Below, in pieces: positions 20,221 to 29,219 of a DNA stretch of 64,000 nucleotides. Position 1 is the stretch's first letter, and every line of letters starts with the position of its first letter. Source of the DNA: ZC4RG20 sp963702105 (GTDB lineage Bacteria > Pseudomonadota > Gammaproteobacteria > Steroidobacterales > Rariloculaceae); NCBI GenBank assembly GCA_963702105.1, contig OY969712.1, positions 2,542,001 to 2,606,000 of the forward strand, in the 5' to 3' direction. Position numbers and translations under genes: made by a program. The notes below the pieces were generated by a model that was not told where the DNA came from, did not search any database, and saw nothing but the letters and a program-made list of their open reading frames with translations.

Positions 20221-20573
20221 GATAACCCCCTCAATGTTCGTTTCGATCTCGCGAGCCGCGAACCTGCGCCGAAGGGGCGCGTGGCGCGCAGCCGAGATGG
20301 ATTCATGGCAGCGGCGCTCGGGCCGCTCGCGAAGCGGGCAGACTACCCTACTCCTGCCCGCTCCGCGACGCTTCGAGGCGCCCTCAGGGGCCGCAAACGC
20401 TTCAGAAATGTGAAGACGACGGGCCGCCTCGAGAACTGCCCGACGGCGGCCTGCGCTGAATTCTTCTCACCCATCGCGCCGACGTTGCGGACGCTGAACG
20501 CCGTCGAGCCCGGCCGCTGTCCGGCCGTCGTCGCCGAGGCGGTGCGCTGGATGGAGGCGCAGCGGCGAACGGA
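20221..20573. other. Intergenic stretch upstream of the DUF6152-like gene
   Basis: About 350 bases between two minus-strand genes. It should contain the DUF6152 promoter, but I cannot pick a convincing -35/-10 pair. A plus-strand open stretch ending at 20577 has no good start or ribosome site and is not called. I see no repeats or RNA gene. Confidence 0.5.
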
Positions 20574-23132
20574 CTAACAGGCGGGCGAAAGAGCCTCGGC
20601 GGTTTCCGCAAGCCGCTCCCCCCCGGCCAGCAGATCGGCGAAGGCGTCCGGATGGCAGGGCTTGCTGAAGTGAAAGCCCTGCATGTGATCGCAGCCGCTC
20701 TTGAAGAGGAACATGCGCTGAACGTCGGTCTCGACGCCCTCGGCCACGATCTTGACGCCGAGCGTCTTGCCGAGCGAGATCACGGCCTCCGTGATCGCCG
20801 TGTCCTCGACGCTGCCCGGAATGTCGCGAATGAACGAGCGATCGATCTTCAACGTGTCGATCGGGAATCGCTTCAGCTGCGAAAGTGAGGAATATCCGGT
20901 GCCGAAGTCGTCGATCGCGAGCTTGACCCCGAGGCGCTTGATCCCCGCGATGCGCTCGGCCGCCTCGTCGAGGTCGTGCATAATCACGCCCTCGGTAATC
21001 TCGAGCTCGAGAAGCTCCGGCGCCATGCCGGTCTGCTCGAGGACCTCGGCGATGTCGGCGAGCAGGCTCGGGTCCTTGAACTGGCGCGGCGAGAGGTTCA
21101 CGGACATGACGACCGGGGGCAACCCCGCGCGCTGCCACGCGACATTCTGCTCGCAGGCCGTGCGCAGCACCCATTTGCCGATCGGGACGATGAGCCCCGT
21201 GTCTTCGGCGACGGGTATGAACTGGGCGGGGGAAACGGTTCCGAGCTGCGGGTTCCACCAGCGCAGCAGGGCCTCGGTCCCGACGATCCGGCCCGTCGCG
21301 AGGGAGACCTGCGGCTGGTACTGCACCGAGAATTCCTTCTGCTCGAGCGCATGGCCGAGCTGGGCCTCGAGGATCAGCCGCTCGACCGACATCGGGCTCG
21401 TCTCGGGCGAGTAGAACTGGAAGTTGTTCTTGCCTTCCTCCTTCGCGAGATACATCGCAACGTCGGCGTGCTTCATGAGAGACAGCGCATCGCCGGCGTC
21501 GTCCGGGAACCTCGCGATGCCGATGCTCGCCGTGACGCGGCACTCCTGGCCCATGATGCGCACGGGCTCGATGACGGCCGCGAGGACCTTGGCCGCGACC
21601 TCGGCCGCCGCCTGCGCGCCGCAATCCTTGAGCAGCACGACGAACTCGTCGCCGCCGAGCCGCGCCACCATGTCCGATTTCCTCACGCAGCGGCTCAGGC
21701 GGCCGGACATCTCCCTGAGCAGCTGATCGCCGGCCTCGTGGCCCAGCGAGTCGTTGATGACCTTGAAGCGGTCGAGATCGATGAACAGCACGGCACATTG
21801 CCCGTCGTGCCGGCGCGTCGTCTCGATCGTGTGGTTCAGCAGCTCACCGAAGGTCGCCCGGTTCGGCAGCCCCGTCATGTCGTCGTGAGTAGCGAGATAG
21901 CGGATGCGGGCCTCGGCGATCTTCCGCTCCGAAATGTCCTCGACGATCGAGATGTCGTAGAGCGGGCTCCCCTCGCCGTCGCGCTTCAGCGTGCTCTTGA
22001 TCCGTACCCAGATCGTCTCGCCGTCCCGCCTGACGTAACGCTTCTCAATGGTCAGCGAATCGATCTCGCTGCTGTGAAGGCGGGCCCGGTCCGCCTTCGT
22101 CAAGTCTGCGTCGTCGGGGTGGGAAACGTCGCGGATCGTCAGGCCCGGCAGTTCGTTCAGCGAATAGCCGAGCATGTCGCAGAGCTGCTTGTTCGCCCAC
22201 ATGAAGCGGCCTTCGAGGTCCACGTGCGCGATCCCGATCGCGGCGAGCTCGACCGTGCTCGAATAGCGCTCCTCGCTGTCGCGCAGCTGAGTCTCGAGCT
22301 CCCAGCGCTCCGTCACGTCGCGGATCGTGCCGATGACCGAGCGCGGCCGCTGGCGCTCGTCCGAGCGGATCTCGATCCGCAGCTCGACGACCTTCCAGCG
22401 GCTCCCGGGCAGAACGAGACGAATCCGCACGGGCTCGGGGTGCACGTTGCCGACGTCGACGTTGCGCGTGCCTTGAATGAGCATCTCGCGGTCGTCCGGG
22501 TGGACCCTCGAGATGAAATTGTCGAAGGACGCCTCGTGCCTCTCGGGGGCCAGCTCGAGAATGCGGAACAGCTCGTCGGACCACCAGTTGGCGTTCGTGG
22601 CGAGGTCCCATTCCCAGTTCCCGATCTTGGCGAGCCGCTGCGCTTCCTTATAGCGCGACTCGCTGAGCCGCAGCGCCGTTTCGATGGCCTTGCGTTCCGT
22701 GATGTCCTGCAGCGTCCCCGAGACGCGAACCGCCCGCCCCTCGGCGTCCAGCGCCACCTCGCCCTGCACGTAGCAGATCTTCTCGCTGCCGTCCCGGAGC
22801 CGCAGCCGGATATCGATCCCCGGCCGACCGGTGCCCGCCATGACCCTTTCGACGGACTCCTCGAGACGCACGCGATCCTCGGGATGCGTCATCTCGAGAA
22901 ACAGGCCGTACGACGGCGGCTCGGCCGCCGGGTCGAGGCCGAAGATTCGGTAGAGCTCGGCCGACCACCAATTGCGGTTGTGGACGAGGTCCCATTCCCA
23001 ACTGCCGATCTTGGCGATTCGCTGGGCTTCGTTGAGGCGCGCCTCGCTGCGGGCGATCTGCTCCTCGGCCCCGCTCGACTCGCTCGCGACGCGCAGACCG
23101 ATCAGCACGGCGCGCGCCCCCGTGCGCCCCAA
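20574..23132 (-). CDS. PAS-GGDEF-EAL cyclic-di-GMP turnover protein
   Basis: A cytosolic signalling protein of about 850 residues. Three PAS sensor domains lie at about 30-140, 155-265 and 280-395 (IGSWEWDL, IGNWEWDL and IGIAHVDLEGRFMWANKQL), then GGDEF at about 410-565 with intact RLGGDEFVVLL, and EAL at about 575-835 with GTEALLRWWNP, ELEITEG and IDDFGTGYSSL. Both catalytic motifs look intact, so it may make and degrade c-di-GMP, with one activity regulated by the sensors. No membrane segment is seen. The start is unsure: TTG at 23132 or GTG at 23108; no ATG is available nearby. Confidence 0.9.
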   Translation of the reverse strand: MGRTGARAVLIGLRVASESSGAEEQIARSEARLNEAQRIAKIGSWEWDLVHNRNWWSAELYRIFGLDPAAEPPSYGLFLEMTHPEDRVRLEESVERVMAGTGRPGIDIRLRLRDGSEKICYVQGEVALDAEGRAVRVSGTLQDITERKAIETALRLSESRYKEAQRLAKIGNWEWDLATNANWWSDELFRILELAPERHEASFDNFISRVHPDDREMLIQGTRNVDVGNVHPEPVRIRLVLPGSRWKVVELRIEIRSDERQRPRSVIGTIRDVTERWELETQLRDSEERYSSTVELAAIGIAHVDLEGRFMWANKQLCDMLGYSLNELPGLTIRDVSHPDDADLTKADRARLHSSEIDSLTIEKRYVRRDGETIWVRIKSTLKRDGEGSPLYDISIVEDISERKIAEARIRYLATHDDMTGLPNRATFGELLNHTIETTRRHDGQCAVLFIDLDRFKVINDSLGHEAGDQLLREMSGRLSRCVRKSDMVARLGGDEFVVLLKDCGAQAAAEVAAKVLAAVIEPVRIMGQECRVTASIGIARFPDDAGDALSLMKHADVAMYLAKEEGKNNFQFYSPETSPMSVERLILEAQLGHALEQKEFSVQYQPQVSLATGRIVGTEALLRWWNPQLGTVSPAQFIPVAEDTGLIVPIGKWVLRTACEQNVAWQRAGLPPVVMSVNLSPRQFKDPSLLADIAEVLEQTGMAPELLELEITEGVIMHDLDEAAERIAGIKRLGVKLAIDDFGTGYSSLSQLKRFPIDTLKIDRSFIRDIPGSVEDTAITEAVISLGKTLGVKIVAEGVETDVQRMFLFKSGCDHMQGFHFSKPCHPDAFADLLAGGERLAETAEALSPAC

Positions 23133-23612
23133 CCCGCAAGCGCGGGTTTCGAACGCGAGCCGCGCGGCGCACCTGCCGGTTTCGCAGTGGAGCGAACTCG
23201 ATGTATCGAAGCGGCCATGTTTGCCGTAATGCGGTCGAAAGCCGCAAGGCTAGCAGCCGGGAGAGGGCCGCAACTGTGAGGAGATGCAAGGGCCGCGCGC
23301 GAAATACGTGATCGCCATCACGTTTCGATCGGATTGCACGGTTTCGGGGCGGCGCCGCGCACGCTCGGCGCGCGGGCCCCGCGGCGGAAAGGGGCGGCAC
23401 GCGGACGCGGATGCGGCCTCGTCTCGAGAGCGTCGGCCCGCGCTGGACGTACCGTTAACATATGAAGGTCCTCCTCCGTGACGAACGCCCGCGCCCCGGC
23501 GAGACCCGCGAACGAGGCCTGCATCCCCGCCCGCGTCCTAGTACACTTCGCAACTTCATTATGTGCGATGGCGCACGCCCCTCGAGCGTGCGGCGCCCGA
23601 GGACTACCCCCA
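23133..23612. other. Divergent intergenic region before minC
   Basis: About 480 bases between the c-di-GMP protein and minC, which are transcribed away from each other. It should hold promoters for both. A somewhat AT-richer part lies around 23450-23570. A 26-codon open frame from ATG 23462 is not supported by any similarity I recognise. No repeat or RNA gene is visible. Confidence 0.5.
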
Positions 23613-24338
23613 ATGAGCAAGTCAGCTGAGGCGAGAGAAGACGCCGCGCTCGAGATTCGGTTCGGTCCCGTGGACTTGGCGCAAGTGCGCCTGCGCACGA
23701 CCGATCCCGGGGCGATTCTCGACGACCTGACCGGACGCGTCGCCACCGCGCCCCGCTTCTTCGACCGCACCGCCGTCAGTCTGGATCTCTCCCAGTTGCC
23801 TCAGGAGCCGGCGGCAGACGCCTGCAAGGCCGTGCTCGATGCGGTGCGCCGGGCGGGCATGCTGCCGATCGGTCTCGTGCAGGGGCCGGCCTTCGTGGAC
23901 ACGCTGGCTCGCGCGCTCGAGCTGCCCGTCCTGCCGCCCCAGCGCCCGCGCGAAAAGCCGGCGGCGGCAGCACTGCAACCCGCGCCCCGGGCGGCCGAGC
24001 CGGAGACGCGCGCGCTCATGCACCACCAGCCGATCCGCTCGGGGCAGCGCGTCTACGCGCGCAACCGCGACCTCGTCGTCACGGCGACCGTGGGCGCCGG
24101 GGCCGAAGTCATGGCGGACGGGTCGGTGCACGTCTACGGCGCGCTGCGCGGCCGGGCGATCGCGGGCCAGAACGGCGACGACACGGCGCGCATGTTCTGT
24201 CAGGAATTCCGGGCGGAGCTCGTCTCGATCGCGGGCGTGTTCCGCGTCTTCGAAACCTTGCCGGCCGAACTGGCCGGCCACCCCGTCCAGGCTTGGCTCG
24301 ACGGCGACGACTTGCGCTTCGAGCGCATCGGCGGCTGA
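23613..24338 (+). CDS. minC: Septum-site-determining protein MinC
   Basis: Inhibitor of FtsZ polymerisation that keeps the division ring at mid-cell. The 241-residue protein has the N-terminal FtsZ-binding domain (residues about 10-110, LEIRFGPVDLAQVRL and FFDRTAVSLDLSQLP), an Ala/Pro-rich linker, and the C-terminal beta-helix from RSGQRVYARNRDLVV through GAEVMADGSVHVYGALRGRA to the end, which dimerises and binds MinD. It begins the minC-minD-minE operon; minD starts 34 bases after its stop. The ATG at 23613 gives the normal family start. Confidence 0.95.
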   Translation: MSKSAEAREDAALEIRFGPVDLAQVRLRTTDPGAILDDLTGRVATAPRFFDRTAVSLDLSQLPQEPAADACKAVLDAVRRAGMLPIGLVQGPAFVDTLARALELPVLPPQRPREKPAAAALQPAPRAAEPETRALMHHQPIRSGQRVYARNRDLVVTATVGAGAEVMADGSVHVYGALRGRAIAGQNGDDTARMFCQEFRAELVSIAGVFRVFETLPAELAGHPVQAWLDGDDLRFERIGG

Positions 24339-24372
24339 CGCCCCCGAACACCATCTTTCAGGAGATCCTGCA

Positions 24373-25185
24373 TTGACCGAGATCATTGTCGTGACCTCAG
24401 GCAAGGGCGGCGTCGGCAAGACGACCACTTCCGCCAGCATCGCCTGCGGGCTTGCAAACCAAGGCAAACGCGTAGCCGTGCTCGACTTCGACATCGGCCT
24501 GCGCAACCTCGATCTGATCATGGGCTGCGAACGCCGCGTCGTATACGACTTCGTCAACGTCATCAACAAGGAATGCACGCTCAAGCAGGCGCTGATCAAG
24601 GACAAGCGCATCGACAGCCTGTTCATCCTGGCCGCGTCGCAGACGCGGGACAAGGACGCCCTGACGAGCGACGGCGTGCGCCGCGTCCTCGACGAGCTCA
24701 TCGAGGACGGCTTCGAATACATCATCTGCGATTCGCCGGCGGGCATCGAGAAAGGCGCTCATCTCGCCATGTACTTCGCCGACCGCGCGATCGTCGTCGT
24801 GAACCCGGAGGTCTCTTCGGTGCGCGACTCGGACCGCATCCTCGGTCTGCTCGCGAGCAAAACGCATCGCGCCGAGCAGGGCGAAGGCGCAGTCAAGGAG
24901 CACCTGCTGCTGACGCGCTACAGCCCGCGGCGCGTCGCGACGGGCGAGATGCTGAGCGTGGCCGACGTCAAGGAGATCCTCGGCATCGACATCCTGGGCG
25001 TGGTTCCGGAATCTCAGGACGTGCTCTCGGCCTCGAACGCCGGGACGCCGATCATCCTCAACGAACAAAGCGACGTTGCGAGCGCCTATCGGGACTCCGT
25101 CTCGCGCCTGCTCGGCCAATCGGTGCCGCTGCGCTTTGTCGACGAGCAGAAGAAGGGATTCTTCGCTCGAATGCTCGGGAGCTGA
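24373..25185 (+). CDS. minD: Septum-site-determining ATPase MinD
   Basis: Membrane-cycling ATPase that recruits MinC to the poles. It has the deviant Walker A GKGGVGKTTT near the N-terminus, LDFDIGLRNLDL, and the C-terminal amphipathic membrane-targeting helix (EQKKGFFARMLGS). At 270 residues it is the standard length. The start is TTG at 24373 with AGGAG at correct spacing; the reading MTEIIVVTSG matches other MinD proteins, so a weak start codon seems to lower its translation relative to minC. One base separates its stop from the minE ATG. Confidence 0.96.
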   Translation: MTEIIVVTSGKGGVGKTTTSASIACGLANQGKRVAVLDFDIGLRNLDLIMGCERRVVYDFVNVINKECTLKQALIKDKRIDSLFILAASQTRDKDALTSDGVRRVLDELIEDGFEYIICDSPAGIEKGAHLAMYFADRAIVVVNPEVSSVRDSDRILGLLASKTHRAEQGEGAVKEHLLLTRYSPRRVATGEMLSVADVKEILGIDILGVVPESQDVLSASNAGTPIILNEQSDVASAYRDSVSRLLGQSVPLRFVDEQKKGFFARMLGS

Positions 25186-25186
25186 A

Positions 25187-25444
25187 ATGGGCCTGCTAGC
25201 ACTCTTCCAACGCAAACCCGCATCCGCGCAGATCGCGAAGGAACGCCTGCGCATCATCGTCTCGCAGGAGCGCAGCGCCCGCGACGGGCCGGACTACCTG
25301 CCGTTGCTGCGCCGCGAGCTCCTCGAGGTCATCCGCAGGTACGTCAACGTGGACCCGGAAGCCGTGCAGATCAATCTCGAAAGCGAGGACGGCCACGACG
25401 TGCTCGAGCTCTCGGTCGCGCTGCCCGAGAAGCAGCAGACCTGA
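25187..25444 (+). CDS. minE: Cell division topological specificity factor MinE
   Basis: An 85-residue MinE. The N-terminal MinD-binding part is ASAQIAKERLRIIVSQERS, and the C-terminal dimerisation domain contains YLPLLRRELLEVIRRYVNVD. It stimulates MinD ATPase and drives the pole-to-pole oscillation. It follows minD by one base, so the pair is translationally coupled. Confidence 0.95.
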   Translation: MGLLALFQRKPASAQIAKERLRIIVSQERSARDGPDYLPLLRRELLEVIRRYVNVDPEAVQINLESEDGHDVLELSVALPEKQQT

Positions 25445-25465
25445 TCGGGCGACGCCCGGGTCCGC

Positions 25466-25505
25466 CAGCCCGCCGCTATCGCTGGCAGCCCGCCGCTATC
25501 GCTGC
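25466..25505. repeat. 20-bp tandem duplication over a stop codon
   Basis: The unit CAGCCCGCCGCTATCGCTGG occurs twice with one mismatch at the end. The second copy includes the stop codon (minus strand, 25496-25498) and last codons of the quinoprotein-cupin gene; the first copy is a duplicate of that gene end. Confidence 0.8.
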
Positions 25506-27259
25506 CAGTCTACGGGCCGTGGGACGTGCATCGTGAACAACACGATGGGCGCTCCGCCCGTCGGCTCGACCTGGTGCGGCGTCTGCTCCGGCACGAAAAC
25601 GAAGTCGCCCTTCACGAGCGCCTGCGTATGCCCGCCTTCGATGGAGGGCCCGCTCAGATTGAAGGCATTCGTGCGCTTCGCGTCCACGATGCGGCCGCCC
25701 GTCACGATGTTGCCCGTGCCCTCGAGGACGTACATGAGCTCTGCGTCTTTCTCGTGCAGGGCCGCGGGCGCCAAGGCCGGGCGGTATTCGAGCTGGCCGC
25801 GATACGGGGCGAGAGAAAGAATCGGCTCGGCGACGAGCGGCTGATCGCCCTTGCGGTCTGCCTTGGCCTTCTCGACGAGCGCCGCGACATCCTGCGCGGA
25901 CATGAACGTGCGGATCGCCGCGGGCACGTCCGGCCGGGCCGAAGCCGCCGCGGCGGCCGGCGCCGCATCGACGTGCAGCACGGCACCCTCCTTCTCGTCG
26001 GTCAGCAGATACAGCGAGCCATCGGGGGCCTCGCGGACGTCGCGCAGCCGCTGGCCGAGCTCGGTCAACATCTTCTCCTGCCCGCCGGGCCTGCCGTCCG
26101 CCCCGAGACGGACCCTGAGCAGTGAGTGCGTCATCGTGCCGATGAGAATGTCGCCGCGCCAGGCGGGAAAGCGGTCGCCGCGATAGACGGCGAGGTTGCC
26201 CGGATTGATCGAGGGCGCCCAGAAAACGACGGGATCCTGCATGCCCGGCACGCCGTGTGCGCCCCGCGCGACCGGCTCGCCGTTGTAGTGCGCCCCTTCC
26301 GTCACGAGAATCCAGCCGTAATTCTTGCCGGCCTCGATGCGGTTCAGCTCGTCCCCGCCGCGCGGCCCGAACTCCGTGGACCAGAGCTGCCCCGTCCTGC
26401 GGTCGAGCGTCAGACCGGTCGGGTTGCGGTGCCCGAGCGTGAAGATCTCGGGCCGGTACCCTTGCTTGCCGACGAAGGGGTTGTCCGCCGGGATCGTGCC
26501 GTCGTCGCGGATGCGCAGGATCTTGCCGAAATCGGACCCCGGATCCTGCGCCTTCTCCCCCCAATTCCGGTCGCCGCTCGTGACGTAGAGCAGGCCGTCG
26601 GGGCCGAAGACCATACGCCCGCCGAAGCTGCCGTCCGCGGGCCCCTGGCCGCAGCAGCGGTGGTTCGCCGCGGCCATGGCCGGCCCATACCACCCGGGCG
26701 CGACGAAGATGTCCTCGACCTGCTCGAGCCGCGGCCCGCCGTCCCAGCGGGCCCTCGCGACGGCCAGCGTCGAGACGGTCGGGTCCTTCGCATCCGGCTT
26801 CGAGTAGGAGAAGTAGATCAGCCGATTGCGCTCGAAGTCCGGGTGAAGCACAACGTCCATGAGCCCGCCGATGACCGCCGCCCGGATGGGCGGCAAGCCC
26901 TCGATGGGCTGCGGGTCGAGCTTGCCGTCGCGGATCACGCGCAAGCGTCCGGGCCTTTCGGTCACGAGCATGCCGCCGTCGGGCAGCAAAGCCAGGCCCC
27001 AAGGGTGATCCAGGCCCTTTGCGAGGACCGTGACGTGCAAGCGGGCCTGCTCGGTTTCGAAGTCCCAGGGGCCGTCGCCGAGCGGCTTCGTGACGGGTCT
27101 GCGGGTCGCGGGACGCGCGGGACGTTCGGCGCCGCCGGCCGCAGCCGCTGGAGCCGGCCGGGCCTGCGGCGTCTGGGCCGCGATCGGCGCGACGGCGCCG
27201 GCGAGTCCGCAGGCGGCGATGAGGACGGGCAGGAGAGTTTGCGGTCGCGCGACGTTCAT
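25496..27259 (-). CDS. Exported PQQ aldose-sugar dehydrogenase fused to a cupin domain
   Basis: A 587-residue secreted protein with two domains. After a signal peptide and Pro/Ala-rich linker, residues about 75-430 form a soluble glucose dehydrogenase-type propeller: LDHPWGLALLPDG with the catalytic His, GGLMDVVLHPDF, GRMVFGPDGLLYVTSGDRN, IFTLGHRNPTGL and TEFGPRGGDELN. Residues about 480-587 form a cupin barrel with ALHEKDAELMYVLEGTGNIV and FVFVPEQTPHQV, holding the metal-ligand His and Glu positions. The family normally lacks a cupin, so this is a fusion. The cupin may bind the sugar acid product or a metal; I cannot say. The ATG lies at 27259, divergent from the App1 gene. Confidence 0.85.
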   Translation of the reverse strand: MNVARPQTLLPVLIAACGLAGAVAPIAAQTPQARPAPAAAAGGAERPARPATRRPVTKPLGDGPWDFETEQARLHVTVLAKGLDHPWGLALLPDGGMLVTERPGRLRVIRDGKLDPQPIEGLPPIRAAVIGGLMDVVLHPDFERNRLIYFSYSKPDAKDPTVSTLAVARARWDGGPRLEQVEDIFVAPGWYGPAMAAANHRCCGQGPADGSFGGRMVFGPDGLLYVTSGDRNWGEKAQDPGSDFGKILRIRDDGTIPADNPFVGKQGYRPEIFTLGHRNPTGLTLDRRTGQLWSTEFGPRGGDELNRIEAGKNYGWILVTEGAHYNGEPVARGAHGVPGMQDPVVFWAPSINPGNLAVYRGDRFPAWRGDILIGTMTHSLLRVRLGADGRPGGQEKMLTELGQRLRDVREAPDGSLYLLTDEKEGAVLHVDAAPAAAAASARPDVPAAIRTFMSAQDVAALVEKAKADRKGDQPLVAEPILSLAPYRGQLEYRPALAPAALHEKDAELMYVLEGTGNIVTGGRIVDAKRTNAFNLSGPSIEGGHTQALVKGDFVFVPEQTPHQVEPTGGAPIVLFTMHVPRPVDWQR

Positions 27260-27415
27260 CGTTCTTTCTCCGGCGCGGCTGGGCGCTTTTTTCCCGACTC
27301 TACCCGGGATCGGCGCCGCGGGCCAGGCGTCCGGCCCGTCTCAGTATCGGCGCCCCTGCAGTCCGCCCGCCGCCGGCGTGCATACTGTCCGGACGAGCTG
27401 TTGCAGGAGAGTTCG

Positions 27416-28531
27416 ATGTTGGACCGCCTCGGCACGGCGATGCGGCGGCTGCTCCGCCAGACCGCGAAGCCGGCGAGACGCGACGAAGGCGCCGAGGGGC
27501 TCGTCGTAGAGCCTTACAGGGGCTACGGCAATCGCCGCGAGCTCTTCTTCATGGGACGCGTGTACCGCCAGCCGGGCGGACGCGTGCGCGACAGCGGCGT
27601 TCGCGGCGACGTGCGGGCGAACCTGCGCCGGCTGCTGCGCAGGGGCGCGAGCGGTCGAACCGTCACCGCGCGTTTCGCCGGCGCCGAGCAACAGGCCGCG
27701 ACCGATCGCGACGGCTACTTCCGCGTGCGCCTTCGGCTGCGGCGGCCGCCGCCCGGCGATCGGCTCTGGCACCGGGTCTCGGTCGTCCTGGACCTGCCGT
27801 CCGGCCGCACGGCGGCGGCCGCGGCCGAAGTATTCGTGCCGCCCGAGCGGGCGCGCTTCGTCGTCATCAGCGACATCGACGACACCGTCATGCTGACGGG
27901 CGTCGCGAACAAGGCGCGGATGTTCTGGCGCCTGTTCGCCGAAGGTGCCGAGAGCCGGGTCGCGTTCCCGGGCGTGGCGGCGCTGTATCGCGCCCTGCAC
28001 GGCCGCGACACCAATCCCATGCTCTATGTCTCGCGCGGGCCGTGGAGCCTGTACTCGATGCTCGAGGCGTTCTTCGAGCTGCACGACATTCCGGCCGGCC
28101 CCGTGCTGTTCCTGCGCGAGTGGGGCCTGTCTTTGCTGCATCCGCTGCCGCGGCGCTCGCCCGCCCACAAGCTCGAGCTCATCACCGAGATGCTCGGGCT
28201 CTACCGGGACCTGCCGTTCGTCCTGATCGGCGACTCCGGGCAGCACGATCCGGAGACTTATGCGCAGGTGGTGCGCGAGCATCCGGGTCGGGTTGCCGCG
28301 GTCTACATTCGCAAGGTCTCGCCGGACTCGCGCCGGATCGCGGCCATCGAGGCCCTGGCGAGGCAGGTCGCCGAGGCCGGCAGCACGCTGCTGCTCGCCG
28401 CCGACAGCGTCGCCATGGCCGAGCATGCGGCCGAACGCGGGCTCGTGGCGCCTTCGGCCGTCGATGCGGTCGCCGCCGAGCGGCGCGGCCGGGCGACGCG
28501 CGATGCTCCCATAGGCGGATCGTATTCTTGA
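27416..28531 (+). CDS. App1-type phosphatidate phosphatase domain protein
   Basis: A 371-residue protein of the HAD-like App1 family. The catalytic motif DIDDTV is at residues 153-158 (FVVISDIDDTVMLTG), followed by YVSRGPWSLYSMLEAFF and PFVLIGDSGQHDPETYAQV, the second and third conserved blocks. Residues 30-145 form the beta-rich N-terminal domain (VVEPYRGYGNRRELFFMGRV). In yeast App1 is a Mg-dependent phosphatidate phosphatase; the bacterial role is untested. A ribosome site (CAGGAGAG) precedes ATG 27416. No signal peptide is seen, so the protein is probably cytosolic. Confidence 0.85.
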   Translation: MLDRLGTAMRRLLRQTAKPARRDEGAEGLVVEPYRGYGNRRELFFMGRVYRQPGGRVRDSGVRGDVRANLRRLLRRGASGRTVTARFAGAEQQAATDRDGYFRVRLRLRRPPPGDRLWHRVSVVLDLPSGRTAAAAAEVFVPPERARFVVISDIDDTVMLTGVANKARMFWRLFAEGAESRVAFPGVAALYRALHGRDTNPMLYVSRGPWSLYSMLEAFFELHDIPAGPVLFLREWGLSLLHPLPRRSPAHKLELITEMLGLYRDLPFVLIGDSGQHDPETYAQVVREHPGRVAAVYIRKVSPDSRRIAAIEALARQVAEAGSTLLLAADSVAMAEHAAERGLVAPSAVDAVAAERRGRATRDAPIGGSYS

Positions 28532-28720
28532 CATCCGCTCCGCCGATCTTGCCATCGCCCTGCGACGACGCGAGCGACTCCTACGCTGCACGCAAGCCAA
28601 AAAGGGCGGGCGAGCGCCCGGCACGCGCTCCGGTCCCTGGCTCGCGCACCAAGAGACCGCCGCACCGTTGGCGCGATCCCTGCACGCCTCCGGGGCCCGT
28701 TTCGGACAGGAGATGAGCCG

Positions 28721-29068
28721 ATGTATCGGATCGGGATGTTCGCCGCTGCTGCGATCGTTGCCGCGCTCGCCGTCCTGCCGTCGACGCGCGACGTCCATGC
28801 CCTCCCCGCCTGCCGCTGTTCGGGTGCCCTGATCCTTCCCGGCATGACGCCGGGCGAAGTGCTCGAGAAGTGCGGGAAACCGGCCTGGCGAGAGTTCAAC
28901 TCCGCGCCGGTCCGCGCCCGCGGCCTCTACGGCACGACCCATATCGCGGGGCTTTCGAGCGTCGAGTACTGGACCTATGAGCGCGCGCCCGGTCAGTTCG
29001 CCGTGCGCCTGCGGTTCGAGGCCGGTCGGCTCGAGACGATCCGGCTGCTGTATCGGGATCGGCGGTAG
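28721..29068 (+). CDS. Small exported DUF2845-like protein
   Basis: A 115-residue secreted protein. A signal peptide (FAAAAIVAALAVLPS) is followed by a compact domain with PACRCSGALILPGMTPGE, VLEKCGKPAWREF and VEYWTYERAPGQFAVRLRFEAGRL. This matches the DUF2845 pattern, with cysteines that may form a disulfide. Function is unknown. AGGAG is 8 bases before the ATG. It lies alone between the App1 and peroxiredoxin genes, both on the same strand. Confidence 0.75.
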   Translation: MYRIGMFAAAAIVAALAVLPSTRDVHALPACRCSGALILPGMTPGEVLEKCGKPAWREFNSAPVRARGLYGTTHIAGLSSVEYWTYERAPGQFAVRLRFEAGRLETIRLLYRDRR

Positions 29069-29219
29069 CGCGGCGCCGCGCGCGGGGCCCGGCAGCCCCG
29101 CGGCGCGCGGACGGGAGCTGCGTCGGCCTCCGGCGGCCTCGGGGGCTTGCGCGTCACGCCGCCGCTTGTCAGGATCAGCAGCTGGCCGAATGGCCTCCGC
29201 ATAACCAACCAATAAACAG

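Noticed and set aside
20410..20577. A 55-codon plus-strand frame between two minus-strand genes.
   Set aside because: No ribosome site, no recognisable similarity and a poor start codon; left uncalled.
23462..23542. A 26-codon frame upstream of minC.
   Set aside because: It has no homology signal and no convincing ribosome site; upstream leader peptides are not known for minC.
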